From NCBI GenBank assembly GCA_905480235.1, contig CAJQPP010000047.1, positions 19,808 through 83,807 of the forward strand: a stretch of DNA of 64,000 nucleotides, written 5' to 3'. A program made the translations under genes and the position numbers. Shown here piece by piece: positions 9,201 through 16,626 of this stretch (positions within the stretch are counted from its first letter, which is position 1; each line of letters begins with the position of its first letter). The notes under the pieces are model-generated. The model was not told where the DNA came from. It did not search any database and was given only the letters and a program-made list of their open reading frames with translations. Source of the stretch: an uncultured Pirellulaceae bacterium (lineage in GTDB: Bacteria; Planctomycetota; Planctomycetia; Pirellulales; Pirellulaceae).

Positions 9201-11388
9201 CAGCGTCGGCGTTGGTTTTCGCCCCCGCCCGAATCCACTCGCGTATCACCTGATAATATTTCTCATCCGGCTTGATTAATTGACCGCCACTGTGCGGGAC
9301 CATAGCCGCCGGTTTTGCCAGCATTAAAGATTCCGAAGGCGAAGCTAGATTGGTCCTGCGGGCACCCATATCGTCAGTAAACGCCCGCAAATCAAAAATG
9401 GGGTCGTATCCACGAAGGGATAATTTAAAACCCATTTTGCCATCCGCCGAACCGTGGCAGGTTCCGGCGTTGCAGCCCAGTTTTGTGAGAATGGGATTCA
9501 CGTCCCGACGAAACTCAGGTTCGAAGGTCTCCGGCATCTCGATCGTCACAGGAACCGAGATTTGATGCTCGGCGTATTTAATCGTGAGTTGCCCGCTCCC
9601 ATTTTTGACTGGTTGAACCAGCGCGTTCTCGGTGCTGACCCATGCGGGTGCGTCTGCGGAAAGGCTGTTAAATTCCACAGTTGCTACGTGAGTGATATCT
9701 TGGTGGCTGCCGCCACCCTCGGTCACTGCCTGGATCACCAATTGCACATAGTCGGTCGGCGATTGGAAGTGAATGGAGGAAGGAGACACCACAATTCCCG
9801 AGATCTCACCGGTCACGCTGGATGACGGAGCGGTGGGGGGTTGGGCTGTAAAGCGCCAGTCGCGGGCGACCTCATCCGTCGCCGCCTGCACCGTCGGTAC
9901 CGGCTGGAATTGTTGGATAAGCCGTCCCGTTTCGGTCTCCAATATGCGGACCGCGCCGTCGGCCCCGGCCGCCGCTAGGTGCTGGCCAGAGGGATGAAAC
10001 GCCACGCCATACAATCCGCCGGTGGGGACCGCGACCTCTGCAATGGTTTGGACGCCTGCTTGGTTGTAAGCGTTAACTTTTTCTCTTTCCTGAGCGCTCC
10101 ATTGGCCCGGCAGTTTAGCCAGAATTGCTTTTAACTCATCCGACACCGTAGGATCAAATTCGTAGGAATAGACATGGACGGCGCCGTGCCCATTTAGGCT
10201 GCTGGCAGCTGCGATTCGGCGGCCATCCTGCGAAACGGCAACTGATTGAATACGTCCTGACATGGGTGGCAGCAACCTGACCAAGTTGGCATCGTCCCCG
10301 ATGACGCGTTTGGTGATGCGATTCATTCGGTAAACCTTGGGGATACCATCCGCGCCGCCAATCACAATTTCATCCCGACTCGGATGGCGGGCAACACTGG
10401 CAATGCCGCCTTTAAGAACGCCGGGCGTAATCGAGGTGATATTATCGACGAACCGTTGGGTGGGCACCTCATAAAGTTTGCATGTCATGTCGCGACCAAC
10501 AGAAACGAGTTGGGATCCGTCCACTGAGAAGACCGTGTCGCGAATCCAGTCGTCGTGAGCACCCTGATACAAAAGCTGTTGGCCATTCATCGCATCAATA
10601 ACACGTATGGTTGTATCCGTGCAGCCAAAAGCAACTTGTTTGCCATCCGGCGACCAGTTAACGCCGTACACGGTATCGTGAGATACGACTTTTGAAAGCT
10701 GAAGTTTACCTGTTTCAACATCCCATACTTGAACTTCTCCAAACTCACCAGGATTGCCGCCCGACGCCGCCAGCCATTTTCCATCGGGCGAGAACTGCAA
10801 GGATTCAATTCGCGAAGAGAGCCCGATCAAGCGCTTGGCAATTTGCTTATCTGCCAGATTTTCGGCGTCGAACAATAAGACTTCGTGCAGTCCATTGACG
10901 GCCAACCATTTTCCATCAGAGGAGTAATCGATGGCGGTGATATTGGGTTGGCGTGAGTACAGGGGCGGGCTGTTCTGACTAAATGGGATAGTTTTCTTCA
11001 GCGAGTCATTGATTGCGCCTTCGGTAATCCAACGCCTCAGTAACTGGACCTGTTCTTCATTCAGCGCCTTGGCATTCGATCCGGCAGGGGGCATCTCCGC
11101 CGCGCCTTCTTCAGCCGTGACAACTTCGATTAAATAACTGGCGTCGGGGTCACCGGGTACGATTGCCGGGCTACCGGAATGACCTCCGCTCAATAGCCCA
11201 TCAAATAAGGTCATGTTGTATTGACCTTCTTGGCGCGCTCCCTGGTGGCAACCAAAACAACTGGCCGTCAATAAAGGACGTATTTCGCCGGTGTAACTTA
11301 CCGGTTCCGTCTCCTCAGCGAAGCCATTCGCAGCAGGAATTAAAACCAGCATTGCCAGAAATGCGCAGACTCGAAACAGGTGACTCAT
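6292..11388 (-). CDS. Giant exported cytochrome c-WD40-DUF1549-DUF1553 protein
   Basis: A 1698-residue protein starting at MSHLFRVCAFLAML, which gives a clean signal peptide (residues 1-24); a longer frame adds 36 residues before it. Order of domains: planctomycete cytochrome domain with CFGCH (44-48); WD40 propeller roughly 145-540; a beta domain; a second haem-like motif CNAGTCHG near 640; DUF1549 from about 825 with DLTGLPPSPAEV and a third motif CNKCHDHPFERW near 990; DUF1553 from about 1080 (NPYFASSYVNRLWG). The DUF1553 end motif (WALINSPAFLFNH) comes only at the C-terminus, so a coiled coil and a beta-rich domain of about 370 residues are inserted before it. It pairs with the downstream DUF1501 gene. 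Function is unknown; an envelope redox or polymer-degrading role is conjecture. Confidence 0.88.
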   Translation of the reverse strand: MSHLFRVCAFLAMLVLIPAANGFAEETEPVSYTGEIRPLLTASCFGCHQGARQEGQYNMTLFDGLLSGGHSGSPAIVPGDPDASYLIEVVTAEEGAAEMPPAGSNAKALNEEQVQLLRRWITEGAINDSLKKTIPFSQNSPPLYSRQPNITAIDYSSDGKWLAVNGLHEVLLFDAENLADKQIAKRLIGLSSRIESLQFSPDGKWLAASGGNPGEFGEVQVWDVETGKLQLSKVVSHDTVYGVNWSPDGKQVAFGCTDTTIRVIDAMNGQQLLYQGAHDDWIRDTVFSVDGSQLVSVGRDMTCKLYEVPTQRFVDNITSITPGVLKGGIASVARHPSRDEIVIGGADGIPKVYRMNRITKRVIGDDANLVRLLPPMSGRIQSVAVSQDGRRIAAASSLNGHGAVHVYSYEFDPTVSDELKAILAKLPGQWSAQEREKVNAYNQAGVQTIAEVAVPTGGLYGVAFHPSGQHLAAAGADGAVRILETETGRLIQQFQPVPTVQAATDEVARDWRFTAQPPTAPSSSVTGEISGIVVSPSSIHFQSPTDYVQLVIQAVTEGGGSHQDITHVATVEFNSLSADAPAWVSTENALVQPVKNGSGQLTIKYAEHQISVPVTIEMPETFEPEFRRDVNPILTKLGCNAGTCHGSADGKMGFKLSLRGYDPIFDLRAFTDDMGARRTNLASPSESLMLAKPAAMVPHSGGQLIKPDEKYYQVIREWIRAGAKTNADAARVVSVELIPKNPVLNEAGDIQQMRLVATWSDGTTRDVTQEGFIEMGGMETAEILNGSSVRALRRGETPVLGRYEGAFTATTLTVMGKRDGFVWVEPETWSEIDRLVAEKWQRMKIQPSEICEDHEFIRRLYLDLTGLPPSPAEVQKFVAETAPTQQKRARLIDELIGSDSFVEHWANKWADLLQVNRKYLGTAGAKDFRNWIREQVRDNRPYDQFTYDILTATGSNRENPAASYYKIHRSPVDTMENTTHLFLATRFNCNKCHDHPFERWTQDQYFETAAYFAQVSLKTDPASGDQRIGGTAVEGAKPLYEIIADGDSGDITHDRTGEIASPAFPFDCDFEVNANAPRRAQLASWITSPDNPYFASSYVNRLWGYLLGAGLIEPLDDIRAGNPPTNPKLLEYLRTEFIDSGFDAQHILRLICNSRTYQLSIATNEFNADDAVNYSHAMARRLPAEVLFDSIHFVTGSALKIPGVPAGTRAAALPDSGARLPSGFLSTLGRPARESVCECERSSELQLGSVLALVSGPDISRAIDDPQNELAKLVTGEPDDRNLVSKIYMRILNRTATEKEINQTLATFSTLDTDHEKLTGQRNARQTEVTSRLPQLEKDRAASIAAATQELNSSIQQLNPDLVKKEAAREKAIAATRLALDQYSDSRQGLDTWLDQQRSSVHWYPVAVSKFETTTGRPFSVLEDRSILLQRKSGVDVYSLLSQTDLTSISTVRLELITHKSLQRNGPGLADHGNLVLSEFEIEVAHPDQPDQWQKVEIESAVANFEQPSYLIGETFDGNLATANGWALAGHVGKTNWATFQLKSPIGYADGTRLRFKLHQNHDANHQIGRFRISLSRNHAIGLGLAEFLVNELAKAPEQRNAVVNEQLLAAFRKSDSSFRELEVAHNQAKVPLVVEPEIKRLREKLARVSQPLPEDSLLVQLNKDVAMSRAQLSNSRLTAAQDLAWALINSPAFLFNH

Positions 11389-11568
11389 GTAGATTCCATT
11401 TTCAAGAAGGGTGAAAACGCTGATTTCATGATCCTTGATAGGCGATGCAATTGCAAGATAATCGCCCTTTTGGGCGGGGAAGACAACTAAAATCATCCCT
11501 GATTCGCGCTGAAGGTGAGACGGTTCATAATGTGCGGGTTACAAATTGGAAATTATGGGAGCATGTTC

Positions 11569-12303
11569 ATGCGTTGGTTAATCATGGGATTTCTGTTTTT
11601 TATTCCTTGCGTCGATTTAAATGCTCAGGAGCAGCAGGTGGCTGATGAAGATCTAACAACCACAAAACCTGTTTCCCGAATGCAAGAAGCCTGGTGGAAA
11701 AATCGACACGATTTGCGACAAAAAGAGAAAGCCAATGTCGGTGAGCTGGATATTTTATTGGTGGGAGATTCGATAACGCAGGGTTGGGAAGGGGCAGGTG
11801 CTAAAGCTTGGAAAAAAACGTTTGGCGACTTAAAGACGTTTAATCTAGGATTCAGCGGCGATCGAACGGAACATGTGATTTGGCGGCTGCAGAATGGCGA
11901 AGTCGAAGGGCTAGACCCACGCGTAGTGATGGTGCTGATCGGCACCAATAATACAGGGCATAAACTCGACAAACCAGAAAATATTGCCAGTGGTGTAGAG
12001 GGGATTCTCAAGGAGTTAAAAAACCGCTTGCCAGATTCCAAAGTGATCCTGCTGAGTCTCTTTCCCTACGACAAGGATCCCAATTCACCGCGTCGCAAAA
12101 ACAATAATGCGGTGAATGAAATCATTAAAAACTATGACGATGGCAAGCAGGTCTATTATTTAGACATCTGTGATGCCTTTTTTGACGACCAAGGAAAAAT
12201 GTCAGCGGAAATCACCCCGGATTTTCTACACCTGTCGGAAAAAGGCTATCAAATTTGGGCGGATCAGGTGAATGACAAAATTCGTGATCTGCGTAATGAA
12301 TGA
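11569..12303 (+). CDS. Exported SGNH/GDSL hydrolase
   Basis: A 244-residue SGNH hydrolase resembling the platelet-activating-factor acetylhydrolase beta/gamma group. Block I is LLVGDSITQGW with nucleophile S68, block II GFSGDRTEHVIWRL supplies the oxyanion Gly, block III is GTNN (125-128), and block V holds D218 and H221 (DFLHLSEKGY). The start is the ATG at 11569 because GGGAG lies seven bases upstream and it produces a signal peptide (MRWLIMGFLFFIPCVDLNAQ); an upstream ATG at 11515 is in frame but lacks a ribosome site. In planctomycetes such enzymes are usually carbohydrate or lipid esterases in the envelope. The substrate is unknown. Confidence 0.88.
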   Translation: MRWLIMGFLFFIPCVDLNAQEQQVADEDLTTTKPVSRMQEAWWKNRHDLRQKEKANVGELDILLVGDSITQGWEGAGAKAWKKTFGDLKTFNLGFSGDRTEHVIWRLQNGEVEGLDPRVVMVLIGTNNTGHKLDKPENIASGVEGILKELKNRLPDSKVILLSLFPYDKDPNSPRRKNNNAVNEIIKNYDDGKQVYYLDICDAFFDDQGKMSAEITPDFLHLSEKGYQIWADQVNDKIRDLRNE

Positions 12304-12333
12304 CACGTTGTACAGATGCGTTCCTTAGTGTCA

Positions 12334-12357
12334 GGAACGCCGTGGCGTTCCCGGTTT
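12334..12357 (+). terminator. Hairpin followed by short T-run
   Basis: The inverted repeat GGAACGCC / GGCGTTCC, with a two-base centre, starts 31 bases after the SGNH hydrolase stop and is followed after CGG by TTTT. This is a plausible intrinsic terminator for that gene, although the T-run is short and displaced. Confidence 0.5.
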
Positions 12358-12524
12358 TGTGGCAGCCACTTGGAACGGGGCAGGGCAGCGTCGGGCTGTC
12401 TCATCTTCGCGAAACACAAAAACAGCAATAACCCTTAACGCTCGGCTGAAGTATCGGTACTGGCAGCTTGAGGTTCGGAGCCTCGGAGAGCGTCGTTTTC
12501 TCACTTCTTAAAAAGGTAAATTAG

Positions 12525-12800
12525 ATGATTGCATCGGCAAAGCATATTTTAGTAGATACCGAGGCCAAGTGCCTTGAGCTAAAAAAGCAAATCGAAGAAG
12601 GCGCGGATTTTGCACAAGTCGCGAAAGACAACTCTTCATGCCCTTCGGGTCAAACCGGTGGCGATTTGGGTTCATTCGGCAAAGGCAGAATGGTCCCCGA
12701 GTTCGACCAAGTCGTATTCAGCTGTCCGTTGAATGAAGTGCAGGGTCCCGTAAAGACTCAATTTGGTTATCACCTGCTTGAAGTCACTTCGCGAGAATAA
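12525..12800 (+). CDS. Minimal parvulin-type peptidyl-prolyl isomerase (PpiC/rotamase family)
   Basis: A 91-residue single-domain parvulin about the size of E. coli PpiC (93 residues). It shows the typical order AKHILV (5-10), FAQVAKDNSSCPSGQTGGDLGSFGKGRMVPEFDQVVF, and the C-terminal TQFGYHLLEV. No signal peptide or membrane segment is present, so it should act in the cytoplasm, catalysing cis-trans isomerisation of peptidyl-proline bonds. It has its own transcription unit between hairpins at 12334 and 12860. Confidence 0.92.
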   Translation: MIASAKHILVDTEAKCLELKKQIEEGADFAQVAKDNSSCPSGQTGGDLGSFGKGRMVPEFDQVVFSCPLNEVQGPVKTQFGYHLLEVTSRE

Positions 12801-12859
12801 CCGGCCACACGCGGTCGGCGATCCTGCCATGCTGTAGGCAACGGGACCGACCGAAATTG

Positions 12860-12886
12860 GGCAACCCAGGTTTCGTCTGGGTTGCC
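12860..12886. terminator. Strong symmetric hairpin between convergent genes
   Basis: A perfect 10-bp stem (GGCAACCCAG / CTGGGTTGCC) with loop GTTTCGT lies between the parvulin (plus) and ferritin (minus) stops. No T-run follows on either strand. It probably marks the 3' ends of both transcripts, as does the similar hairpin at 3152-3183. Confidence 0.5.
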
Positions 12887-12932
12887 AGGAATGGGTTGGC
12901 GGTGAATAGAAATACCGCTTGGCAAACCAATC

Positions 12933-13442
12933 TTAGGCCGTGCCAGAGGGTTCCGGTTTGCGACCTGCCAGTTCACGATCGATCATGAATAATCCATTGG
13001 GGCTACCATCCACCAAACGCAGTTGATCGATCACCCCCTGAGCGGCGGCCTCTTCTTCTACTTGTTCGTTTACGAACCACTCCAGAAAAACATCAGTGGC
13101 GTGATCCGATTCCGTTTTAGCTAGATCTTTGAGACGGAAAATGCACCCCGAAATGTGATTTTCGTGAGCGAGTGCTTTTTCAAAAAGGCTGAGGGGAGTC
13201 TCATCCTGTAATTCGGGTTTGGCGATGGCCTGTAATGTTACTTGGCCATTGCGTTCGAGGACGTAATTGAAGAAGCGGTCGGCATGCGCTAGCTCTTCGG
13301 TATATTGCATTTTGAACCAGTTTACAAAACCGGGTAATCCGAGGCGGTCGGAAACGGCAGCCATTTGCAGATACAACAATGCTGATTCCATCTCCTCATT
13401 GATTTGAGTATTGATGGCAGCCTGAATTTTTTCGGACAACAT
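12933..13442 (-). CDS. ftnA: Non-haem ferritin (FtnA type)
   Basis: A 169-residue ferritin that should form a 24-subunit iron-storage shell in the cytoplasm. All ferroxidase-centre residues known from E. coli FtnA are present at identical numbering: E17, E50, H53, E94 and Q127, plus E49, E126 and E130 of the third iron site. The four-helix pattern is complete and there is no signal peptide. It starts three bases after the stop of the DUF2237 gene, so the two are almost certainly co-transcribed. The C-terminal tail (GRKPEPSGTA) is variable in the family. Confidence 0.93.
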   Translation of the reverse strand: MLSEKIQAAINTQINEEMESALLYLQMAAVSDRLGLPGFVNWFKMQYTEELAHADRFFNYVLERNGQVTLQAIAKPELQDETPLSLFEKALAHENHISGCIFRLKDLAKTESDHATDVFLEWFVNEQVEEEAAAQGVIDQLRLVDGSPNGLFMIDRELAGRKPEPSGTA

Positions 13443-13445
13443 CTT

Positions 13446-13814
13446 TCAAGATTCCTGATTAATAGAGTTAGCTTGCAAATCTTCGAGTGACGCGAATTCC
13501 AACGACGACATATGCGAGGATTCGAGAACCACGCGGGGAGCCACGCCAGCCCGTAAGGCCTCGGTCCAACGCTCCACGCACAAACACCAACGATCACCGG
13601 GTTTCAGGCCGGGGAATTCATGTTGGGGAACAGGCGTCGTGAGATCGTTTCCGGCAGACCGGCTGAATTCGAGAAATTCGGCGGTCATTTCGGCGCAAAC
13701 GGTGTGCACGCCGTAATCATTGCCGCCCGTTTTGCAAAAACCGTCGCGGTAATAACCGGTTAATGGATCAAAACAACAAGGTTCTAAATCACTTCCGAGA
13801 ACGTTTTTTGCCAT
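13446..13814 (-). CDS. DUF2237 family protein
   Basis: A 122-residue protein matching the small DUF2237 family: an N-terminal AKNVLGSDLEPCCFDPLTGYYRDG block, then GNDYGVHTVCAEMTAEFLEFS and PGDRWCLCVERWTEA. Conserved Cys residues occur in the CC pair (13-14), VCAEM and WCLC, but no metal-site signature is established. It is the first gene of a two-gene unit with ferritin. The family's function is unknown; coupling with ferritin hints at metal handling but does not prove it. Confidence 0.88.
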   Translation of the reverse strand: MAKNVLGSDLEPCCFDPLTGYYRDGFCKTGGNDYGVHTVCAEMTAEFLEFSRSAGNDLTTPVPQHEFPGLKPGDRWCLCVERWTEALRAGVAPRVVLESSHMSSLEFASLEDLQANSINQES

Positions 13815-13922
13815 GAGTCGATGGGGTGGGTTTCAAGAAAATAAAGCGGAGGAATTATATCGTTGATCAAGTAGCTTGCGAGGCTCGACGCCGGCCATGA
13901 GACTCGCACCAAGGGTAAGTGC

Positions 13923-15017
13923 TTAGGTCAGTTTTCGCAGCTTACTGACACGCCCCCCTTGGACCCATTCGGCAACAAAAATATTGCCATCGGCATCGAA
14001 GCAGGCATCGTGAGGGTGAATGAATTTTTCGTCAAGCCATTGCGATTCATCACGTCGAATAGCAAACTTTTTATCGGCCTCTACGCGCTCGCGATCATCG
14101 CCAAGTTGCACTACGGGTTGCATGCTTTTATCGATCAACGTCACCCGCCCCAATAATTCAGGAACCACCATCAAATCGCCCCGCGCGTCCAGGTTGGCAG
14201 GCAAGCCATAGCCTTCCACGGTTTTCTGATGCTCTCCCTTCAAATTCAACACCTGGATTTTATTATTCGCACGATCGGTAACGACCAGCGTTGGCGCATC
14301 CTGTCGGTCATCGATCCACAGTCCATGAGGGGTATTGAATTGGCCGGGTTGATTTCCGGGTCCGCCGAAATGGCTTTTCCAATTACCGTCTTTATCGTAA
14401 CGATGAATGTAGAACGAGCCGTAACCATCGGCGAGGAAGAAATCACCTTGATGGGTTTCGTCAAATGGCAGAAACGCAAAATTGGTGGGCATGAAACGGT
14501 CTCGCCCCCAAACTTGTTTGCGGTCGGTATCTTCGTTGGCCGCGTAGACCCCTGATTGCATCGGTGCGAATCGTTCCCACACGGTTTCACCGTGCAGGGT
14601 CAGCTTGGCAATGCTTTTGACCTGTTGGTAAGCCGCCACATACAGAAACTCTTCGTTGCCTTCTTGTCGCACCTCAATGCCGTGCCCGCCACCCTGAAAC
14701 TGATTTCCAAACGAGCGAACCATTTTTCCCTGATCGTCGAATACGAAAATCGATGGATGGTCGGGTTGATTGGCACGCCCTTCATGGATCACATAGATCA
14801 ATCCCTGGGAATCCACGGCTACGTTGTGGGTCGTCTGCCAACGGAAGGGTTCGGGAAGCTGGGCCCAGTCATGTAGGAACTCATATTGATGATCTCCCAC
14901 CCCGAAAATGGTCTCTTTGCGACCCGTTTTACTGGCGGTCAATACACGTGGCACCGAAAGGCTGGCGGCCACGGCTGCTGTGCTCGAGATAAACCGGCGA
15001 CGATTTATGGGTTTCAT
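13923..15017 (-). CDS. Exported NHL-repeat / six-bladed beta-propeller protein
   Basis: A 364-residue protein with a Tat-type leader (KPINRRRFISSTAAVAASLS) followed by an NHL-like propeller. Repeat-end patterns include QGLIYVIHEGRANQPDHPSIFVFDDQG, DGYGSFYIHRYDKDGNWKSHFG, PHGLWIDDR and DANIFVAEW-like FDADGNIFVAEW near the C-terminus. The start at 15017 is chosen because it begins at the Tat leader; an in-frame ATG five codons earlier is possible. Such proteins resemble peptidyl-alpha-hydroxyglycine lyase propellers, but no enzymatic residues can be confirmed. It is 42 bases downstream of the PQQ-propeller lipoprotein gene on the same strand, probably one transcript. Confidence 0.82.
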   Translation of the reverse strand: MKPINRRRFISSTAAVAASLSVPRVLTASKTGRKETIFGVGDHQYEFLHDWAQLPEPFRWQTTHNVAVDSQGLIYVIHEGRANQPDHPSIFVFDDQGKMVRSFGNQFQGGGHGIEVRQEGNEEFLYVAAYQQVKSIAKLTLHGETVWERFAPMQSGVYAANEDTDRKQVWGRDRFMPTNFAFLPFDETHQGDFFLADGYGSFYIHRYDKDGNWKSHFGGPGNQPGQFNTPHGLWIDDRQDAPTLVVTDRANNKIQVLNLKGEHQKTVEGYGLPANLDARGDLMVVPELLGRVTLIDKSMQPVVQLGDDRERVEADKKFAIRRDESQWLDEKFIHPHDACFDADGNIFVAEWVQGGRVSKLRKLT

Positions 15018-15059
15018 GGTAATTTCTCGCAAAGTTCCAGAGTTTGGTTAGCGGCACAA

Positions 15060-16412
15060 TTATTCACTGCCTACACAATATAGCCACTCTTGCTTGTCGC
15101 GTTGGGGACCATCTGCAACTCGCAAGTAAATTCGGTTGTCGACAAACGTCGGTGTGGCGTAAGCGGAATCCCCCAATTGATTTTCGGCCACGATTTCTAA
15201 ACCTTCGGGACTAGGTTGGAAGACAAATGTCGTTCCATTTTCGACGGAAAGGTAAATATTCCCGCCCGCCAGGACGGGGGACGCACTCACGCGACCGGCC
15301 AACCGTTCGGACCACATTTCTTTCCCGTCTTCGGCGCGCCAGCAGTAGGCAGCTCCTGTGTCTGCCAGGCAATAGAGGTATCCGTCGTAGTACAACATCG
15401 ATTGCTCGTAGCATTTGGCTTTGTTTTCCCAAACAATCTCACCCGAGCCATCGGCTTTGATGCCCATGGTGCGAGAAGTGGGATAACCGCCGCTCACAAA
15501 AACCATATCATCGGACCAGACTGCCGTTCCGCAGGTTACCGACCAAGGCCCAGGCGCACGCCAATTCTCTTCGCCACTGGCTGGATTGTAGGAGGTGGTT
15601 GCGTTTGCCCCACTGATAATCATTTGTTCTTTGCCCGCCACATTGGCAATCACGGGAGTCGAGTAACTGGTGTCGGTATCTCGGGCAATCCGCCAGACTT
15701 CGTCACCCGTTTTCTTATTGAGGGAAACGATGCTGCCATCCCGTTCGCACTCGCTCGAAACGATGACGGTATCTTTGTACAGCACGGGTGATGATCCGAA
15801 ACCGAACTGGTACCGTTTGGGAAGAAATTTTGCAGCCTCCTTTTCCCACAAAATTTTGCCTTCGAGATTGAGCGCTGCAATCTGAGCAGCCCCATTATTA
15901 TTGAAAACAGCGAATAGCTGTTCACCGTCGCTGACAACCGTAGACGAAGCGTGCGTGTTGGTGGGATAGATGCGCGGGTTGAAGTTCCCGCTGTTGACGA
16001 CGGTGACCCAATTCTCCGCACCCGTGTTCTTATTAAAGCTGACCACGGATTGAGTTTTCGCTTGGGTGTCGGAAGTCGCCAAAATCACTTGGTCACCCAC
16101 GACGGTCGGCGACGCATGTCCGCGACCTGGAATGGCAGTTTTCCAGATCACGTTTTTCGTTTCGCTCCAGGACGTGACCGGTTGTTGATCAATGACAATG
16201 CCGTTTCGATTTGGGCCACGCCAAGCCATCCATGGTCCTGCGACCAATTCTTTCGTCACGCCGTCCTGCGCGGAATCGGAAAGATGCTGGGCTGTGACGG
16301 ATTCTACGGTGCTCTGGGCCTGGCAACCGCTGACGCAGACAACCACTCCCAACCAGGCTATCAAAATCGGTTGGGTGGCGTTCAAAATATTCAAATCAAA
16401 GATGCGGCGCAT
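15060..16412 (-). CDS. PQQ-like beta-propeller lipoprotein
   Basis: A 450-residue protein with a lipoprotein signal peptide and lipobox VSGC (Cys at residue 30), then a PQQ-like/BamB-type propeller. Repeats of the form G..YL...G...CL/A.DA.TG can be seen, for example VSFNKNTGAENW, IAALNLEGKILWEKE, VSLNKKTGDEVWRIA and YCWRAEDGKEMWSERL. It begins with WMAWRGPNRNGI, common to planctomycete secreted propellers. No PQQ-binding dehydrogenase residues are evident, so a structural or binding role in the envelope is more likely than enzymatic oxidation. A similar lipoprotein is encoded at 44514-45809. Confidence 0.85.
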   Translation of the reverse strand: MRRIFDLNILNATQPILIAWLGVVVCVSGCQAQSTVESVTAQHLSDSAQDGVTKELVAGPWMAWRGPNRNGIVIDQQPVTSWSETKNVIWKTAIPGRGHASPTVVGDQVILATSDTQAKTQSVVSFNKNTGAENWVTVVNSGNFNPRIYPTNTHASSTVVSDGEQLFAVFNNNGAAQIAALNLEGKILWEKEAAKFLPKRYQFGFGSSPVLYKDTVIVSSECERDGSIVSLNKKTGDEVWRIARDTDTSYSTPVIANVAGKEQMIISGANATTSYNPASGEENWRAPGPWSVTCGTAVWSDDMVFVSGGYPTSRTMGIKADGSGEIVWENKAKCYEQSMLYYDGYLYCLADTGAAYCWRAEDGKEMWSERLAGRVSASPVLAGGNIYLSVENGTTFVFQPSPEGLEIVAENQLGDSAYATPTFVDNRIYLRVADGPQRDKQEWLYCVGSE

Positions 16413-16626
16413 GCCATGGTCCTCAATTACTTGCGGGAGTGGACGGAAAAGGAATGAACGGATTTTGATTGTTCCGGCAAATCTTGTCCACAGAGCTTGC
16501 GTACAACTTCAACAATCGTCCATGCGGGCGTAAACTAACGGTGCTTCGACCCAATCCAAGTTGCGGGTTGGGAGAACGTTTTTACAGAATCGTGCCCCCT
16601 GCTTTCCCAGGCGAGAGAATTTATCC

